64,000 nucleotides of DNA from Microbacterium sulfonylureivorans (GCF_003999995.1 NZ_RJAD01000001.1:372001-436000); one strand, 5' to 3'. Shown: positions 32,684 through 43,488, counted from the stretch's first letter. Notes: generated from the sequence alone by a model not told the origin. Numbers and translations are program-made.

Positions 32684-33799
32684 TCAGTCGCCGAAGCCCT
32701 CCGCGATCAGCTCGATGAGCTCCTCGCGCTCCTCCACAGGGAGGAACGCGCCGGCGGCGGCGTTGAGCTGGAAGGATTCGAAGTCGTCGAGGCCGTACTC
32801 GAACGTCTCCGCAAGGAGCGCGAGCTCCCGCGTGAGCGACGTGCGGCTCATCGTGCGGTTGTCGACGTTCACCGTCACCGAGAAGCCGAGCTGGTAGAGC
32901 AGATCGAAGGGGTGGTCCTCCATCGTCGTCCCCCACGCCGCGATCGCGCCGGTCTGCAGGTTGGACGACGGCGAGAGCTCGAGCGTGATCTCGCGGTCGC
33001 GCACCCAGCGAGCGAGGTCTCCGAACTGCACGAGCACCTCTTCGCCGGCGCGCGAGACGACCTCGAGGTCTTCGGCGAGGCGCACACCGTGACCCAGGCG
33101 CAGCGCCCGGCCGTCGAGGAGCGCCGAGCGGATCGAGTCGAGACCGGCCGCTTCGCCGGCGTGGACGGTCGAGGGGAAGAACTCCGACGCGAGGTAGTCG
33201 AACGCCGCACGGTGGTTCGAGGCCGGGAACCCGTCTTCGGGACCGGCGATGTCGAAGCCCACGGCTCCGCGCGTGCGCCAGTCCACCGCGAGCTTCGCGA
33301 TCTCGAGCGAACGGTCGGTGTGGCGCATCGCGGTGATGAGCTGGCCGACGCGGATGTCGCGACCGCCGCGCTCCGCGGCATCCTCGCCCTCCTCGATGCC
33401 CTCCTGCACGGCCGCGACGACCTCGTCGAGCGACAGACCCCGTGCCAGATGCTGCTCGGGAGCCCACCGCACCTCGCCGTAGATGACGCCGTCGGCCGCG
33501 AGGTCCTCGACGAACTCCCGCGCGACCCGCGTGAGCCCTTCGCGGGTCTGCATGACCGCCGTCGTCAGGTCGAACGTCTTGAGGTACTCGACGAGCGATC
33601 CGGAGTCGCTCTTCTCGGAGAACCAGTCCGCGAGGTCGTCGGCGTCGGACTCGGGCACGTCCAGGCCGATCCCGTCGGCGAGTTCGATGATCGTCGCCGG
33701 GCGCACCCCTCCGTCGAGGTGGTCGTGCAGCGAGACCTTCGGCAGGCTCCGGATCGACACTCCGTCGATGACGGCATCTCCGTGCTGGTCGATGGGCAT
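32684..33799 (-). CDS. add: Adenosine deaminase
   Basis: A 371-aa zinc enzyme deaminating adenosine and deoxyadenosine to inosine forms. The family motifs are all visible: metal-binding HxH in VSLHDHLDGGVRP near residue 24, STVHAGEAAGL near 212, LRLGHGVRL, substrate segment ELSPSSNLQTG, and VNVDNRTMS, where the first Asp binds zinc. The usual second Asp is Asn, as in actinobacterial Add. ATG at 33799 has a GAGGAG ribosome binding site. It is last in the cdd-deoA-add cluster, 60 nt after deoA, and its product feeds purine nucleoside phosphorylase. Confidence 0.94.
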   Translation of the reverse strand: MPIDQHGDAVIDGVSIRSLPKVSLHDHLDGGVRPATIIELADGIGLDVPESDADDLADWFSEKSDSGSLVEYLKTFDLTTAVMQTREGLTRVAREFVEDLAADGVIYGEVRWAPEQHLARGLSLDEVVAAVQEGIEEGEDAAERGGRDIRVGQLITAMRHTDRSLEIAKLAVDWRTRGAVGFDIAGPEDGFPASNHRAAFDYLASEFFPSTVHAGEAAGLDSIRSALLDGRALRLGHGVRLAEDLEVVSRAGEEVLVQFGDLARWVRDREITLELSPSSNLQTGAIAAWGTTMEDHPFDLLYQLGFSVTVNVDNRTMSRTSLTRELALLAETFEYGLDDFESFQLNAAAGAFLPVEEREELIELIAEGFGD

Positions 33800-33858
33800 T
33801 GGTGTTCTCCTCGGAGATCGGCGGTTTCGGTGGCGGAGCGGGCGGGGATGCCTGCGCG

Positions 33859-35151
33859 TCAGGCGGTGATGCGCTCGAGCACGAGCGGGCTCGGCGCCGG
33901 GGCGTCCGCCCCGACATCCCACGCGCCCTCCAGCGCGTCGAGAGCGCGGTCGAACCTCGTCGCATCCTCCCCGAGCAGGGTGAACAGCGGCTGTCCGGCC
34001 GCGACGGCGTCGCCGGGCTTGACGTGCAGATCGATGCCGGCCGCGTGGAGGACCGGGTCCTCGGCGCGGGCGCGTCCGGCGCCGAGACGCCAGGCGGCGA
34101 TCCCGAAGGGCAGCGCCTCCATGCGGGCGACGAAGCCGGCCTCGGTCGCGGTCACGACGTGCGTCTCGCGGGGAGCGGGGAGCGGAGCATCCGGATCGCC
34201 GTCCTGCGCGCGGATCATGTCGCGCCACCGGTCCATCGCCCGGCCGTCGGCGAGAGCGGCCTCGACGTCGGCATCGGGCTGCCCGGCCAGGGCGAGCATC
34301 TCGCGGGCGAGCGCCACCGTGAGCTCGACGACATCGGCGGGGCCGCCGCCGGCGAGCACCTCGACCGATTCGCGGACCTCGTTCGCGTTGCCGATCGCGA
34401 GGCCCAGGGGGGTGTTCATGTCGGTGAGGAGCGCCGTGGTCGCGACCCCCGAATCGGTGCCGAGCGCGACCATCGTGCGGGCGAGCTCGCGCGCCTTCTC
34501 GACGTCGCGCATGAACGCGCCGGAGCCGAACTTCACGTCGAGCACGAGCGAGTCGGTGCCTTCGGCGATCTTCTTCGACATGATGCTCGAGGCGATGAGC
34601 GGGATCGCCTCGACCGTGCCGGTGACGTCGCGGAGCGCGTAGAGCTTCTTGTCTGCGGGCGCGAGGCCCGAACCGGCTGCGCAGATCACGGCGCCGACGC
34701 CGGCGAGCTGGTCGAACAGCTCGTCGTTCGTGAGCGCGGCCCGCCAGCCCGAGATCGATTCGAGCTTGTCGAGCGTGCCACCGGTGTGCCCGAGGCCACG
34801 GCCCGACAGCTGCGGCACCGCGACGCCGAACGCGGCCACCAGCGGCGCGAGGGGAAGCGTGATCTTGTCGCCCACGCCGCCGGTGGAGTGCTTGTCGACG
34901 GTGGGCTTGCCGAGCCCGGCGAAGCTCATGCGCTCGCCCGACGCGATCATCGCGTCGGTCATCACGCGGATCTCGTCCCTCGACATGCCGTTGAGCAGCA
35001 CGGCCATCGCGAACGCCGCCATCTGCGAGTCCGCGACGTAGCCGCGCGTATAGGCGTCGACCATCCACCGCAGCGCCCCCTCGGGGACGGCTCCCCCGTC
35101 GCGCTTCGTGCGGATGACGTCGACGGCGTCGTACGGCTCGACCTCGGTCAT
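33859..35151 (-). CDS. deoA: Thymidine (pyrimidine-nucleoside) phosphorylase
   Basis: A 430-aa enzyme converting thymidine or deoxyuridine plus phosphate to base and deoxyribose 1-phosphate. It carries the family phosphate-site signature with SGRGLGHTGGTLDKLES near residue 98, the KHSTGGVGDK segment near 72, KFGSGAFMRDVEKA near 180 and a C-terminal alpha/beta domain ending in a biotinyl-like hammerhead (HVKPGDAVAAGQPLF). ATG at 35151 overlaps the cdd stop as ATGA, so the pyrimidine enzymes are coupled. The cluster follows the nucleoside ABC transporter genes on the same strand. Confidence 0.94.
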   Translation of the reverse strand: MTEVEPYDAVDVIRTKRDGGAVPEGALRWMVDAYTRGYVADSQMAAFAMAVLLNGMSRDEIRVMTDAMIASGERMSFAGLGKPTVDKHSTGGVGDKITLPLAPLVAAFGVAVPQLSGRGLGHTGGTLDKLESISGWRAALTNDELFDQLAGVGAVICAAGSGLAPADKKLYALRDVTGTVEAIPLIASSIMSKKIAEGTDSLVLDVKFGSGAFMRDVEKARELARTMVALGTDSGVATTALLTDMNTPLGLAIGNANEVRESVEVLAGGGPADVVELTVALAREMLALAGQPDADVEAALADGRAMDRWRDMIRAQDGDPDAPLPAPRETHVVTATEAGFVARMEALPFGIAAWRLGAGRARAEDPVLHAAGIDLHVKPGDAVAAGQPLFTLLGEDATRFDRALDALEGAWDVGADAPAPSPLVLERITA

Positions 35152-35549
35152 CGGGCGGCCTCCTCGAGGTCGCGCGGTCCGAACGCGTCGGGCAGCACCT
35201 CGTCGATCGTGCGGATGCCCGACACCGTCTCGAGCAGCATCCCCGGAATCGCGAACTCGTACAGCAGCTGACGGCAGCGCCCGCACGGCATGATCGTGTG
35301 ACCCTCGCCGTTCACGCACACGAACGCGACGAGGTTGCCGCCGCCGGTGATCGCGAGCTCGCTGACGAGCCCGCACTCGGCGCACAGGGTCACGCCGTAC
35401 GACGCGTTCTCGACGTTGCAGCCGGTCACGATGCGCCCGTCGGTCACCAGTGCGGCGGCGCCCACCTTGTAGCGGGAGTACGGGGCGTACGCACGCCGCA
35501 TGGCATCCGTCGCGGCCGCGCGCAGCTCATCCCAGTCGATGTCGGTCAC
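35148..35549 (-). CDS. cdd: Cytidine deaminase
   Basis: A 133-aa homotetrameric-type zinc enzyme converting cytidine and deoxycytidine to uridine forms. The catalytic motif is CNVENASYGVTLCAE (Cys, then CAE with Glu), and the zinc pair is in MPCGRCRQLLYEF. The N-terminal substrate loop is APYSRYKVGAA. GTG at 35549 has a GAGAGG ribosome binding site. It is coupled to deoA by ATGA and lies 117 nt after the second permease gene, with an imperfect GGATGCC inverted repeat in between. Confidence 0.95.
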   Translation of the reverse strand: MTDIDWDELRAAATDAMRRAYAPYSRYKVGAAALVTDGRIVTGCNVENASYGVTLCAECGLVSELAITGGGNLVAFVCVNGEGHTIMPCGRCRQLLYEFAIPGMLLETVSGIRTIDEVLPDAFGPRDLEEAAR

Positions 35550-35583
35550 GAACGGCCTCTCTTCACAGCGGTATCAGGGGGGT

Positions 35584-35642
35584 CGGATGCCTCGGCCCGG
35601 CCGGTGCCGGGCTTCGACCCGGCGGCCGAGCCGCGGCATCCG
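35584..35642. repeat. REP-like inverted repeat (GGATGCC core), copy 4
   Basis: CGGATGCCTCGG (35584-35595) and CCGCGGCATCCG (35631-35642) are inverted copies with 11 of 12 positions matching, around a GC-rich inner structure. It separates the nucleoside permease gene from cdd, and may reduce read-through or protect upstream mRNA. Confidence 0.6.
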
Positions 35643-35666
35643 TCGTCGTTCGAGCGCGCGGCCATC

Positions 35667-36953
35667 TCAGCCCTTGATGTACGGCTTGCCCGCCGCGGCG
35701 GGACCGCGTATCTGCCCGGCGAAACCGGCGACGGCGATGATGGTGACGAGGTACGGCAGCATCAGCATGAACTCGCTCGGGATCGGGGTGCCGAGCACCG
35801 TGAGCAGGTTCTGCAGGTTGGTGGCGAAGCCGAACAGCAGCGCCGCGAGGGTCGCACGGATCGGGTCCCACCGTCCGAAGATGACGGCGGCGAGGGCGAT
35901 GAAGCCGAGGCCCGCGGTCATCTCCTTGGTGAACTGCCCGACCGAGACGAGCGTGAAGTACGCGCCGCCGATGCCGGCGATCGCTCCCGCGAGCGAGACG
36001 TTCCAGAACCGGCTGGTGTTGACCTTGATGCCGACGGTGTCGGCGGCCTGCGGATGCTCGCCGACGGCCCGCAGACGCAGACCCCAGCGGGTGCGGTAGA
36101 GGCCCCAGGCCACGATGCCGACCGTGAAGTACATGAGGTACACGATGAAGGTCTGGTTGAACAGCACCGGTCCGAGGATCGGGATGTCGCCGAGCACCGG
36201 GATCTCCCAGCGCGTGAAGCGCACCGGGCGGTTGAGCGTGGTCTCGTTCGGCACGAGGAGCGCGCCGTAGAGGAATCCCGTGAGGCCCGTGACGAGCACG
36301 TTGAGCACGACACCGACGATCACCTGGTCGACCAGGTACTTGATCGAGAACGCCGCGAGCACGAAGGCGACGAGCACCCCGCCGATCATCGCGCCGATGA
36401 GCCCGACGAACGGGTTGCCCGTGATGCTCGCGAGCAGCGCCGCGCTGAATGCGCCGAGGAGGAACTGGCCCTCGATCGCGACGTTCACGACGCCGACCCG
36501 CTCGCCGATGACGCCGCCCAGGGCGCCGAAGATCAGCGGGATCGCGAGTGACAGCGAGCCGAACAGCAGGCCGGTGACCGGGACGAGACCGCCGGCGGCC
36601 GCCCACGTGAGGAACGCGAAGATCGCGAGCACGCCGTAGACGATCGGCAGCCACACCCCCGTGCGGCGATAGGACCAGGCATCCCACACCGCCCACAGCG
36701 TGAGGAGGAACAGCACGATGAGCACGCCCCAGCTGGTCGCCGCCGTCGGCACGCTGACATTGGGCAGCTCGATCGAGGACGACGGGTCGCCGAGGCGGAA
36801 CGTGCTCACGCCGTCGCGCGGCACCAGCAGGAAGAGCAGGAAGAGCAGGAGGGTGGCGATGCCGAGGCTGATCGCCATCTTCCACTGGCGCACCTTGACG
36901 GTCGCGAGCTGGATCGTTCCGTCGGCGGCGACGGCGGGGGCGAGCGAGCTCAT
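35667..36953 (-). CDS. Nucleoside-type ABC transporter permease 2
   Basis: A 428-aa permease of the branched-chain/BMP-associated family (PF02653) with about ten helices. The conserved EAA-like signature region is GERVGVVNVAIEGQFLLGA, typical of YufQ/NupQ-type subunits. The N-terminal ~130 residues hold three additional helices and a loop. ATG at 36953 overlaps the stop of permease 1 (ATGA). With permease 1, the ATPase and the BMP lipoprotein it forms an importer most likely for nucleosides, as it is followed by cdd, deoA and add on the same strand. Confidence 0.9.
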   Translation of the reverse strand: MSSLAPAVAADGTIQLATVKVRQWKMAISLGIATLLLFLLFLLVPRDGVSTFRLGDPSSSIELPNVSVPTAATSWGVLIVLFLLTLWAVWDAWSYRRTGVWLPIVYGVLAIFAFLTWAAAGGLVPVTGLLFGSLSLAIPLIFGALGGVIGERVGVVNVAIEGQFLLGAFSAALLASITGNPFVGLIGAMIGGVLVAFVLAAFSIKYLVDQVIVGVVLNVLVTGLTGFLYGALLVPNETTLNRPVRFTRWEIPVLGDIPILGPVLFNQTFIVYLMYFTVGIVAWGLYRTRWGLRLRAVGEHPQAADTVGIKVNTSRFWNVSLAGAIAGIGGAYFTLVSVGQFTKEMTAGLGFIALAAVIFGRWDPIRATLAALLFGFATNLQNLLTVLGTPIPSEFMLMLPYLVTIIAVAGFAGQIRGPAAAGKPYIKG

Positions 36954-38319
36954 GCGGCCACCGCCTTCTTCGCGGCCTTGGCTCGCGCCTTGGCGGCCTT
37001 CTCGGCGTCGGTCTTGGGAAGGAAGAAGATCGTGCGCACCAGCGGGGGCGCCGCGATGAACAGGACGATCAGCGACTGGACGACCAGCACGATGTCGACC
37101 GGGATGCCCTGCGACGCCTGCATCGTGAACGACCCTGCCTTGAGCGCGCCGAACAGGATGCCCGCCGCGAACACTCCCCATGCCCGGCTGCGGCCGAGAA
37201 GGGCCACGGTGATCGCGTCGAAGCCGATGCCGGCGTCGATGTAGCCGTCGAAGCCGCTCGTGACCGATCCCTGGATCTGGTTCATGGCCGCGAGGCCTGC
37301 GAGACCACCGGCGAAGAGCATCGCGTAGATGTACATGCGCTGCACCGAGATGCCCGCCGCACGCGCGGCGTGCGGATTCTCGCCGACGGCGCGGAGGCGG
37401 AAGCCGAGGCTGGACCGCTCGACCAGCCACCACACGAACACGGTGGCGCCGATCACGATGATGAAGCCCCAGTCGAGCAGCGGGAACCGCGGCCCGAACA
37501 GTTCGGGGAACTGCGCGCTGGCCGGAGTCGGGGCCGAGATCGGCTGGTCTCCGGCCGGGCGCTGCAGCAGGCCCGGCGTGCGCACCATCCACGCCACGAG
37601 GTAGAACGCGACGTAGTTGAGCATGATCGTGAGGATGACCTCGTGCGCGCCGGTGCGCGCCTTGAGGAGCCCGACGATGCCGCCCCAGATCGCACCGCCG
37701 GCGATTCCGGCCGCCAGCGTGAGCGGCAGGTGGATGAACATCGGCAGGTCGAGGTTGAAGGTGAACAGGGCCGCCACCGCGCACGCGATGAGCATCTGGC
37801 CGCGTCCGCCGATGTTGAACAGGCCGACGCGGAAAGCGAGCGCGACACCGAGACCGGCGGCGATCAGCGGTGCGGCGAAGCCGAGCGTGTTCGTCAGCGG
37901 GCGGATCTGCGTCAGGAAGTCGGCCGCGCGCGGGTTGTAGACCGCCCCGCGGAAGAGAGCCTCGTAGCCGCCGTAGACCGAGTTCCAGATCGCGACGAAC
38001 GTGTCGCCCGGGCGGGCGAAGAAGTAGGCGGATGCCGCACGCACGTCCTCGTCGGTCAGCGCCATGAGGATGCCGCCGACGATCATGGCGGCGACGATGG
38101 CGAGCACCGTGGTGACCCAGTTGCTGCGCAGCAGATCCTTGACGAACACGTTCTGCCGCGGCGGCGGTGCGACCTCGCCTTCGGGGGCGGGGGCGGGAGC
38201 GGGGGCGGGCGAGGCATCCGGAGTTCCCGTCAGGGGTCCGGAGACCGTGGGGAGCTGCTCGGGCGGGAGGCCCTTGCTCGAATCAGGCGCGCCCGGCGTC
38301 AGTCCCTTGGCGTCGTCGT

Positions 38320-38323
<4 letters not shown>
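36950..38323 (-). CDS. Nucleoside-type ABC transporter permease 1
   Basis: A 457-aa permease (PF02653), paralogue of the preceding subunit. The first 60 residues are hydrophilic, rich in Pro/Ala/Glu. About ten hydrophobic helices follow, with the signature RVGLFNIGGRGQMLIACAVAALF in place of the usual NIGxEGQ. GTG at 38323 overlaps the ATPase stop as GTGA, and its own stop overlaps the next permease gene. The order ATPase-permease-permease is that of the yufOPQ/nupOPQ nucleoside transporters of Firmicutes. Confidence 0.9.
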
Positions 38324-39840
<1,517 letters not shown>

Positions 39841-39846
39841 ATGTGC

Positions 39847-39852
39847 ACCTTA
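39847..39852 (-). promoter_or_regulatory. Leaderless -10 (TAAGGT) of the ABC ATPase-permease operon
   Basis: Minus-strand TAAGGT with 6 nt to the ATG at 39840, located just downstream of the strong hairpin at 39879-39914. Confidence 0.5.
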
Positions 39853-39878
39853 TCCACTGTCTCCATCGGGCTGGAAGA

Positions 39879-39914
39879 ACCGCGGCCGGGTGGAGGCATC
39901 CACCCGGCCGCGGT
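39879..39914 (-). terminator. Strong hairpin between the BMP lipoprotein gene and the ATPase gene
   Basis: Sixteen perfect base pairs, ACCGCGGCCGGGTGGA (39879-39894) with its complement at 39899-39914, around a 4-nt loop. On the minus strand it is followed by TTCTTCC. It lies 15 nt after the lipoprotein stop. It should stop most transcripts or protect the 3' end, giving more binding protein than transporter. Confidence 0.7.
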
Positions 39915-39928
39915 CACAGTCTGCTCGA

Positions 39929-41050
39929 CTACGGCGAGCTGGGCGAGGTCACCTCGAGCTCGCCCGAGATGATCTGCTCCTGCAGCGCTGCGAGCTCGTC
40001 CTCCAGGCCCTCCGGCAGCTCCGACTCGAAGACGCCGAAGCCGGACAGGCCGACGCCCTCGTTCTCGAGCGTGCCGACGTACGGCGTGGTGTCGAACTCA
40101 CCGGTGGCGGCCTGCATCGTGGCCTCGTAGACCGCCATGTCGATGCGCTTCATGATCGAGAAGAGCACGATGTCGGCGACCGACGGGTCGGTGACGGCCA
40201 GGTCGGAGTCGACGCCGATCATGACGGTGTCGGAGCCGGCGTCGGCGATGGCCTCGCCCGCGCTCTGGTAGATCGGTCCGCCGACGGGCAGGATCACGTC
40301 GACACCCTGGTCGAGGATGCTCTGCGCGGTCTGCTTGGCCGTGTCGTTGGCGGCGAAGCCACCGGTGAACGAGCCGTCCTGGGCCTCGACGTCCCACCCG
40401 AAGGTCTCGACGCTGCCGCCCTTGTCCTCGTTGTACTTCGCGACGCCGTCGATGAAGCCGTCCATGAAGATCGTGACCGGCGGGATCGGGATGCCGCCGA
40501 AGGTGCCGACCTTGTTGACGCCCTGCTCGGCCGACCATGCCGCCGCGGCGTAGCCGCCGAGGTACGCGGCCTGGACCGTGTCGAACATGAGGGGCTTGAT
40601 GTTGTCGGCGTCGGTGGTGCCGTCCGCGTCCGCGTCGGCCCAATCGTCGATGATCGCGTAGCTCACGTCGGGGTTGGCCGTCGCCGAGGCGATGGTGTCG
40701 GCCGAGAGCTTGAAGCCGACGGACACGATGAACGTGCAGCCTTCGGCGATCAGGTTCTCGAGGTTCGGCGCGTAGTCGTTCGCCGAGGCGGACTCGACTT
40801 CGATGGGCTCGACGCCGAGTTCTTCGGCGGCGCGCTCCATGCCCTCGAGGGCCGACTGGTTGAACGACTTGTCGTTGAAGCCGCCGTCATCGGAGACGAG
40901 GCAGGGCGTGAAGCCCTCGACGGCGACAGGGCCCTCCGACTCGGAAGCGCTCGGGGACGCCTCCGGGGCGGTTCCACAGCCCGCCAGGGCGATGAGAAGG
41001 CCCGCTGCGGCAGTGACACCGACGAGCTTCTTGGTGCGTGAGATGGTCAA
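39929..41050 (-). CDS. BMP-family nucleoside-binding lipoprotein
   Basis: A 373-aa substrate-binding protein of the BMP/PnrA family (PF02608). Residues 1-25 form a lipoprotein signal (ISRTKKLVGV, hydrophobic core, lipobox LAGC with Cys25). A Ser/Glu-rich linker follows, then the periplasmic-binding fold with CLVSDDGGFNDKSFNQSALEG near residue 50, matching the purine-nucleoside-binding signature of the family. TTG at 41050 is chosen because GGAGG lies 5 nt upstream and the signal begins right after; a GTG four codons earlier is possible. It works with the ABC genes downstream. The 150-bp gap upstream (41051-41200) holds only weak promoter-like sequence. Confidence 0.9.
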   Translation of the reverse strand: MTISRTKKLVGVTAAAGLLIALAGCGTAPEASPSASESEGPVAVEGFTPCLVSDDGGFNDKSFNQSALEGMERAAEELGVEPIEVESASANDYAPNLENLIAEGCTFIVSVGFKLSADTIASATANPDVSYAIIDDWADADADGTTDADNIKPLMFDTVQAAYLGGYAAAAWSAEQGVNKVGTFGGIPIPPVTIFMDGFIDGVAKYNEDKGGSVETFGWDVEAQDGSFTGGFAANDTAKQTAQSILDQGVDVILPVGGPIYQSAGEAIADAGSDTVMIGVDSDLAVTDPSVADIVLFSIMKRIDMAVYEATMQAATGEFDTTPYVGTLENEGVGLSGFGVFESELPEGLEDELAALQEQIISGELEVTSPSSP

Positions 41051-41200
41051 CTCAGCCTCCACTAGTACCGCCCCGCGTCCTTCACGGGGACTGCACAAAG
41101 TTACCCACTGTGACGCCGTGCTTGCAGTCATGGCAGGGTCCCGGGGCCGAATGGTTACAAAGACGCAATGTGTCGATACACCGGCGTCACGGCCGCGGAA

Positions 41201-42316
41201 TCAGAGGACGTCGCCGCGCCCGTTGAGCTTGAGGGCGTCGACGACCCCCTTGACCCGCTGCGCGTGCTCGCTCGTGGTCACGAGGAGGGCGTCCTCGGTA
41301 TCGACCACGATGATGTCGCGCACGCCGATCAGACTGATCACGCGCGAGGTCTGGCTGACCACGATCCCGCTTGCCGCGTCGGACAGGATGCGCGCGTTCT
41401 CGCCGAGGATCGCGAGGTCGTTCTTGCGGCCGTGCGAGTTGAGCTTGGCGAGGCTGGCGAAGTCGCCCACGTCGTCCCAGTCGAAGTGGCCGGGGATGAC
41501 CGCGAGGCGGCCGCGGGCGGCCGCGGGCTCGGCGACGGCGTAGTCGATGGCGATCTTCTTCAGCGTGGGCCACACCCGGTCGACGACCGGGCCACGGAGC
41601 TCACGGTCGTCCCATGCCTCGGCGAGGTCCATCAGTCCCGCGTAGAGGTGCGGCTCGTTCTCGGCGATCTCACCGAGCAGGACGTCGGCGCGGCTGATGA
41701 ACATGCCCGCGTTCCAGAGGTACGACCGGTCGGCGAAGTACTCCTTCGCCGTCTCGAGGTCGGGCTTCTCGACGAAGCTGTCCACGAGCGCCGCCTCCGG
41801 GGCCCCGTCGATCACGAGCCCGGAGCCGGTGCGGATGTAGCCGAAGCCGACCGCCGCCTCGGACGGCTGGATCCCGATGGTGCAGATGTAGCCCTCGCGC
41901 GCCGTCGCGACCGCCTGCCTCACGGCCCAGTCGAACAGGTGCGGCACGCGGATGACGTGGTCGGCGGCGAACGACCCGATGATGACGTTCGGCTCGCGCT
42001 TGACGAGGATGGCCGCGGCGAGACCGATCGCGGCGGCCGAGTCGCGGGGCTCGGATTCGAGGAACACGTTCTTGTCGGGGATGCCCGGCAGCTCCTTCTC
42101 GACGGCGGCGCGGTGCGCGCGCCCCGTGACCACCGAGATGCGGTCGTGGCCGGCGAGCGGCTCCAGTCGGTCCCACGTGTCGCGCAGGAGAGTCTGGCCC
42201 GAGCCGGTGAGGTCGTGGAGGAACTTGGGAGCGTCCGCCCTCGACAGCGGCCACAGCCGGCTGCCGACGCCGCCGGCGGGGATCACGGCGTAGAAGTCAT
42301 CGATCGGTTCAGGCAT
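41201..42316 (-). CDS. manC: Mannose-1-phosphate guanylyltransferase
   Basis: A 371-aa nucleotidyltransferase that makes GDP-mannose from GTP and mannose 1-phosphate for glycolipids and mannosylated envelope polymers. The pyrophosphorylase signature is AGGVGSRLWPLSRADAPKFL near residue 14. Further family segments are FAADHVIRVP, EKPDLETAKEYF, YLWNAGMFI and the C-terminal WDDVGDFASL. It lacks the phosphomannose isomerase half found in bifunctional ManC. ATG at 42316 follows TACCCT plus 6 nt (leaderless). The phosphohexomutase at 12364 could supply its substrate. Confidence 0.9.
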   Translation of the reverse strand: MPEPIDDFYAVIPAGGVGSRLWPLSRADAPKFLHDLTGSGQTLLRDTWDRLEPLAGHDRISVVTGRAHRAAVEKELPGIPDKNVFLESEPRDSAAAIGLAAAILVKREPNVIIGSFAADHVIRVPHLFDWAVRQAVATAREGYICTIGIQPSEAAVGFGYIRTGSGLVIDGAPEAALVDSFVEKPDLETAKEYFADRSYLWNAGMFISRADVLLGEIAENEPHLYAGLMDLAEAWDDRELRGPVVDRVWPTLKKIAIDYAVAEPAAARGRLAVIPGHFDWDDVGDFASLAKLNSHGRKNDLAILGENARILSDAASGIVVSQTSRVISLIGVRDIIVVDTEDALLVTTSEHAQRVKGVVDALKLNGRGDVL

Positions 42317-42322
42317 GTGCCC

Positions 42323-42328
42323 AGGGTA
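42323..42328 (-). promoter_or_regulatory. Leaderless -10 (TACCCT) of manC
   Basis: Minus-strand TACCCT with 6 nt to the ATG at 42316. Confidence 0.5.
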
Positions 42329-42394
42329 TCCGCGTCCCCCGTCGCCGCCCGGATGAGATCCGAAAGAACCCTCGTTCTCGGCGCCTGCGAAGAA

Positions 42395-42412
42395 CCCCTC
42401 CGGAAGGAGGGG
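42395..42412. other. Stem-loop in the manC-sdhC divergent region
   Basis: CCCCTCC and GGAGGGG pair perfectly around a GGAA loop. It lies upstream of the probable sdh promoter. A weaker inverted repeat AAGGC-AC-GCCTT follows at 42416-42427. Either could be a regulator site; nothing identifies the regulator. Confidence 0.45.
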
Positions 42413-42453
42413 ACTAAGGCACGCCTTCGTCGCCCGCACGCGAGAAGCGGGAA

Positions 42454-42459
42454 TAGGAT
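42454..42459 (+). promoter_or_regulatory. Probable -10 (TAGGAT) of the sdh operon
   Basis: TAGGAT predicts a start near 42466 and a leader of about 96 nt before the sdhC GTG at 42562, which has a GGAGG ribosome binding site 6 nt away. The sdh operon thus seems to have a leadered promoter, unlike many neighbours. Confidence 0.45.
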
Positions 42460-42561
42460 GGATCCAGCGCCCGCGTGACGCCGATGGCTCGAGTCCTGTG
42501 TGCCGGGCCACCTCAGGGGCATCGTTTCCGCCCCGCCATGTTCGATCCAGGGAGGACGGCC

Positions 42562-42996
42562 GTGTCTGCACCAGCACGCGTCACACCGTCGGTATCCGAA
42601 ACCACGTCCCGAGTCCCCCGCGGCACTCTGTACCGCGGGAACGAGGGAATGTGGTCGTGGGTGCTGCACCGCATCACCGGCATCGCGATCTTCTTCTTCC
42701 TGCTGGTCCACGTGCTCGACACGGCTCTGATCCGCGTGTCGCCCGAGGCGTACGACGCCGTGATCGGCACGTACAAGAACCCGATCATGGGCATCGGCGA
42801 GGTCGCGCTCGTCGGGGCCATCGCGTACCACGCGTTCAACGGCCTGCGCATCATCGCGGTCGACATGTGGACGTGGGCCACGCGGATGCAGCGCCAGCTC
42901 TGGTGGGGCGTGCTCGGACTCTGGGTCGTGACCATGCTGGCCTTCACGCCGCGTCACCTCATCAATGTCTTCTCCGAGATCGGAGGGGGGCACTGA
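42562..42996 (+). CDS. sdhC: Succinate dehydrogenase cytochrome b556 subunit
   Basis: A 144-aa membrane anchor of complex II, with three hydrophobic helices and the SdhC signature LYRGNEGMWSWVLHRITGIA near residue 24. A haem-ligand His is in the second helix region (AYHAFNGLRII). GTG at 42562 is chosen for its GGAGG box 6 nt upstream; the longer in-frame reading from 42475 is not supported. Its stop shares a base with the sdhD start (TGATG). It passes electrons from succinate to menaquinone with SdhDAB. Confidence 0.92.
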   Translation: MSAPARVTPSVSETTSRVPRGTLYRGNEGMWSWVLHRITGIAIFFFLLVHVLDTALIRVSPEAYDAVIGTYKNPIMGIGEVALVGAIAYHAFNGLRIIAVDMWTWATRMQRQLWWGVLGLWVVTMLAFTPRHLINVFSEIGGGH

Positions 42997-43445
42997 TGAC
43001 CGCCATCGCCGATCCCCGCGCTCCGCGCGTCGCCGTCCGTCGCAAGGGTCCCAACCTCGAGAAGTGGGGCTGGATCTACATGCGCGTCTCGGGCGTGTTC
43101 CTCGTGATCCTGATCTTCGGGCACCTCTTCGTGAACCTCATGCTCGGCGAGGGCATCCACGGCATCGACTTCGCCTTCGTCGCCGGCAAGTTCGCGACGC
43201 CGTTCTGGCAGTGGTGGGACGTCATCATGCTGTGGCTCGCACTGATCCACGGCGCGAACGGCATGCGCACCATCGTGAACGACTACGTCACCCACGAGCG
43301 CACGCGTCGCGTGCTGGTGTGGGCGCTGTGGCTCTCGGCCGGCTTCCTCATCCTCCTGGGCACGCTCGTCGTGTTCACCTTCGACCCGTGCCTGGGCCTG
43401 AGCGAGACCAGCGCCGAATGGCTGCTGGAGACCTGCTCGTCCTAG
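42996..43445 (+). CDS. sdhD: Succinate dehydrogenase hydrophobic membrane anchor subunit
   Basis: A 149-aa subunit with three hydrophobic helices ([55 protein letters not shown]). His residues in the first two helices (FGHLF and LIHGANG) are candidate haem or quinone-site ligands. ATG at 42996 overlaps the sdhC stop and has a GGAGGGGG box. Forty-three bases separate it from sdhA. With SdhC it anchors the SdhAB catalytic dimer in the membrane. Confidence 0.9.
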   Translation: MTAIADPRAPRVAVRRKGPNLEKWGWIYMRVSGVFLVILIFGHLFVNLMLGEGIHGIDFAFVAGKFATPFWQWWDVIMLWLALIHGANGMRTIVNDYVTHERTRRVLVWALWLSAGFLILLGTLVVFTFDPCLGLSETSAEWLLETCSS

Positions 43446-43488
43446 CCGGGGCGACGACCGAGACCTCCCCACACCGAAAGCACTGAGA

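Noticed and set aside
42413..42430. DtxR/IdeR-like box near AAGGCACGCCTT in the sdh promoter region
   Set aside because: The match to the 19-bp consensus is poor and covers only a 5-bp inverted repeat; not called as a regulator site.
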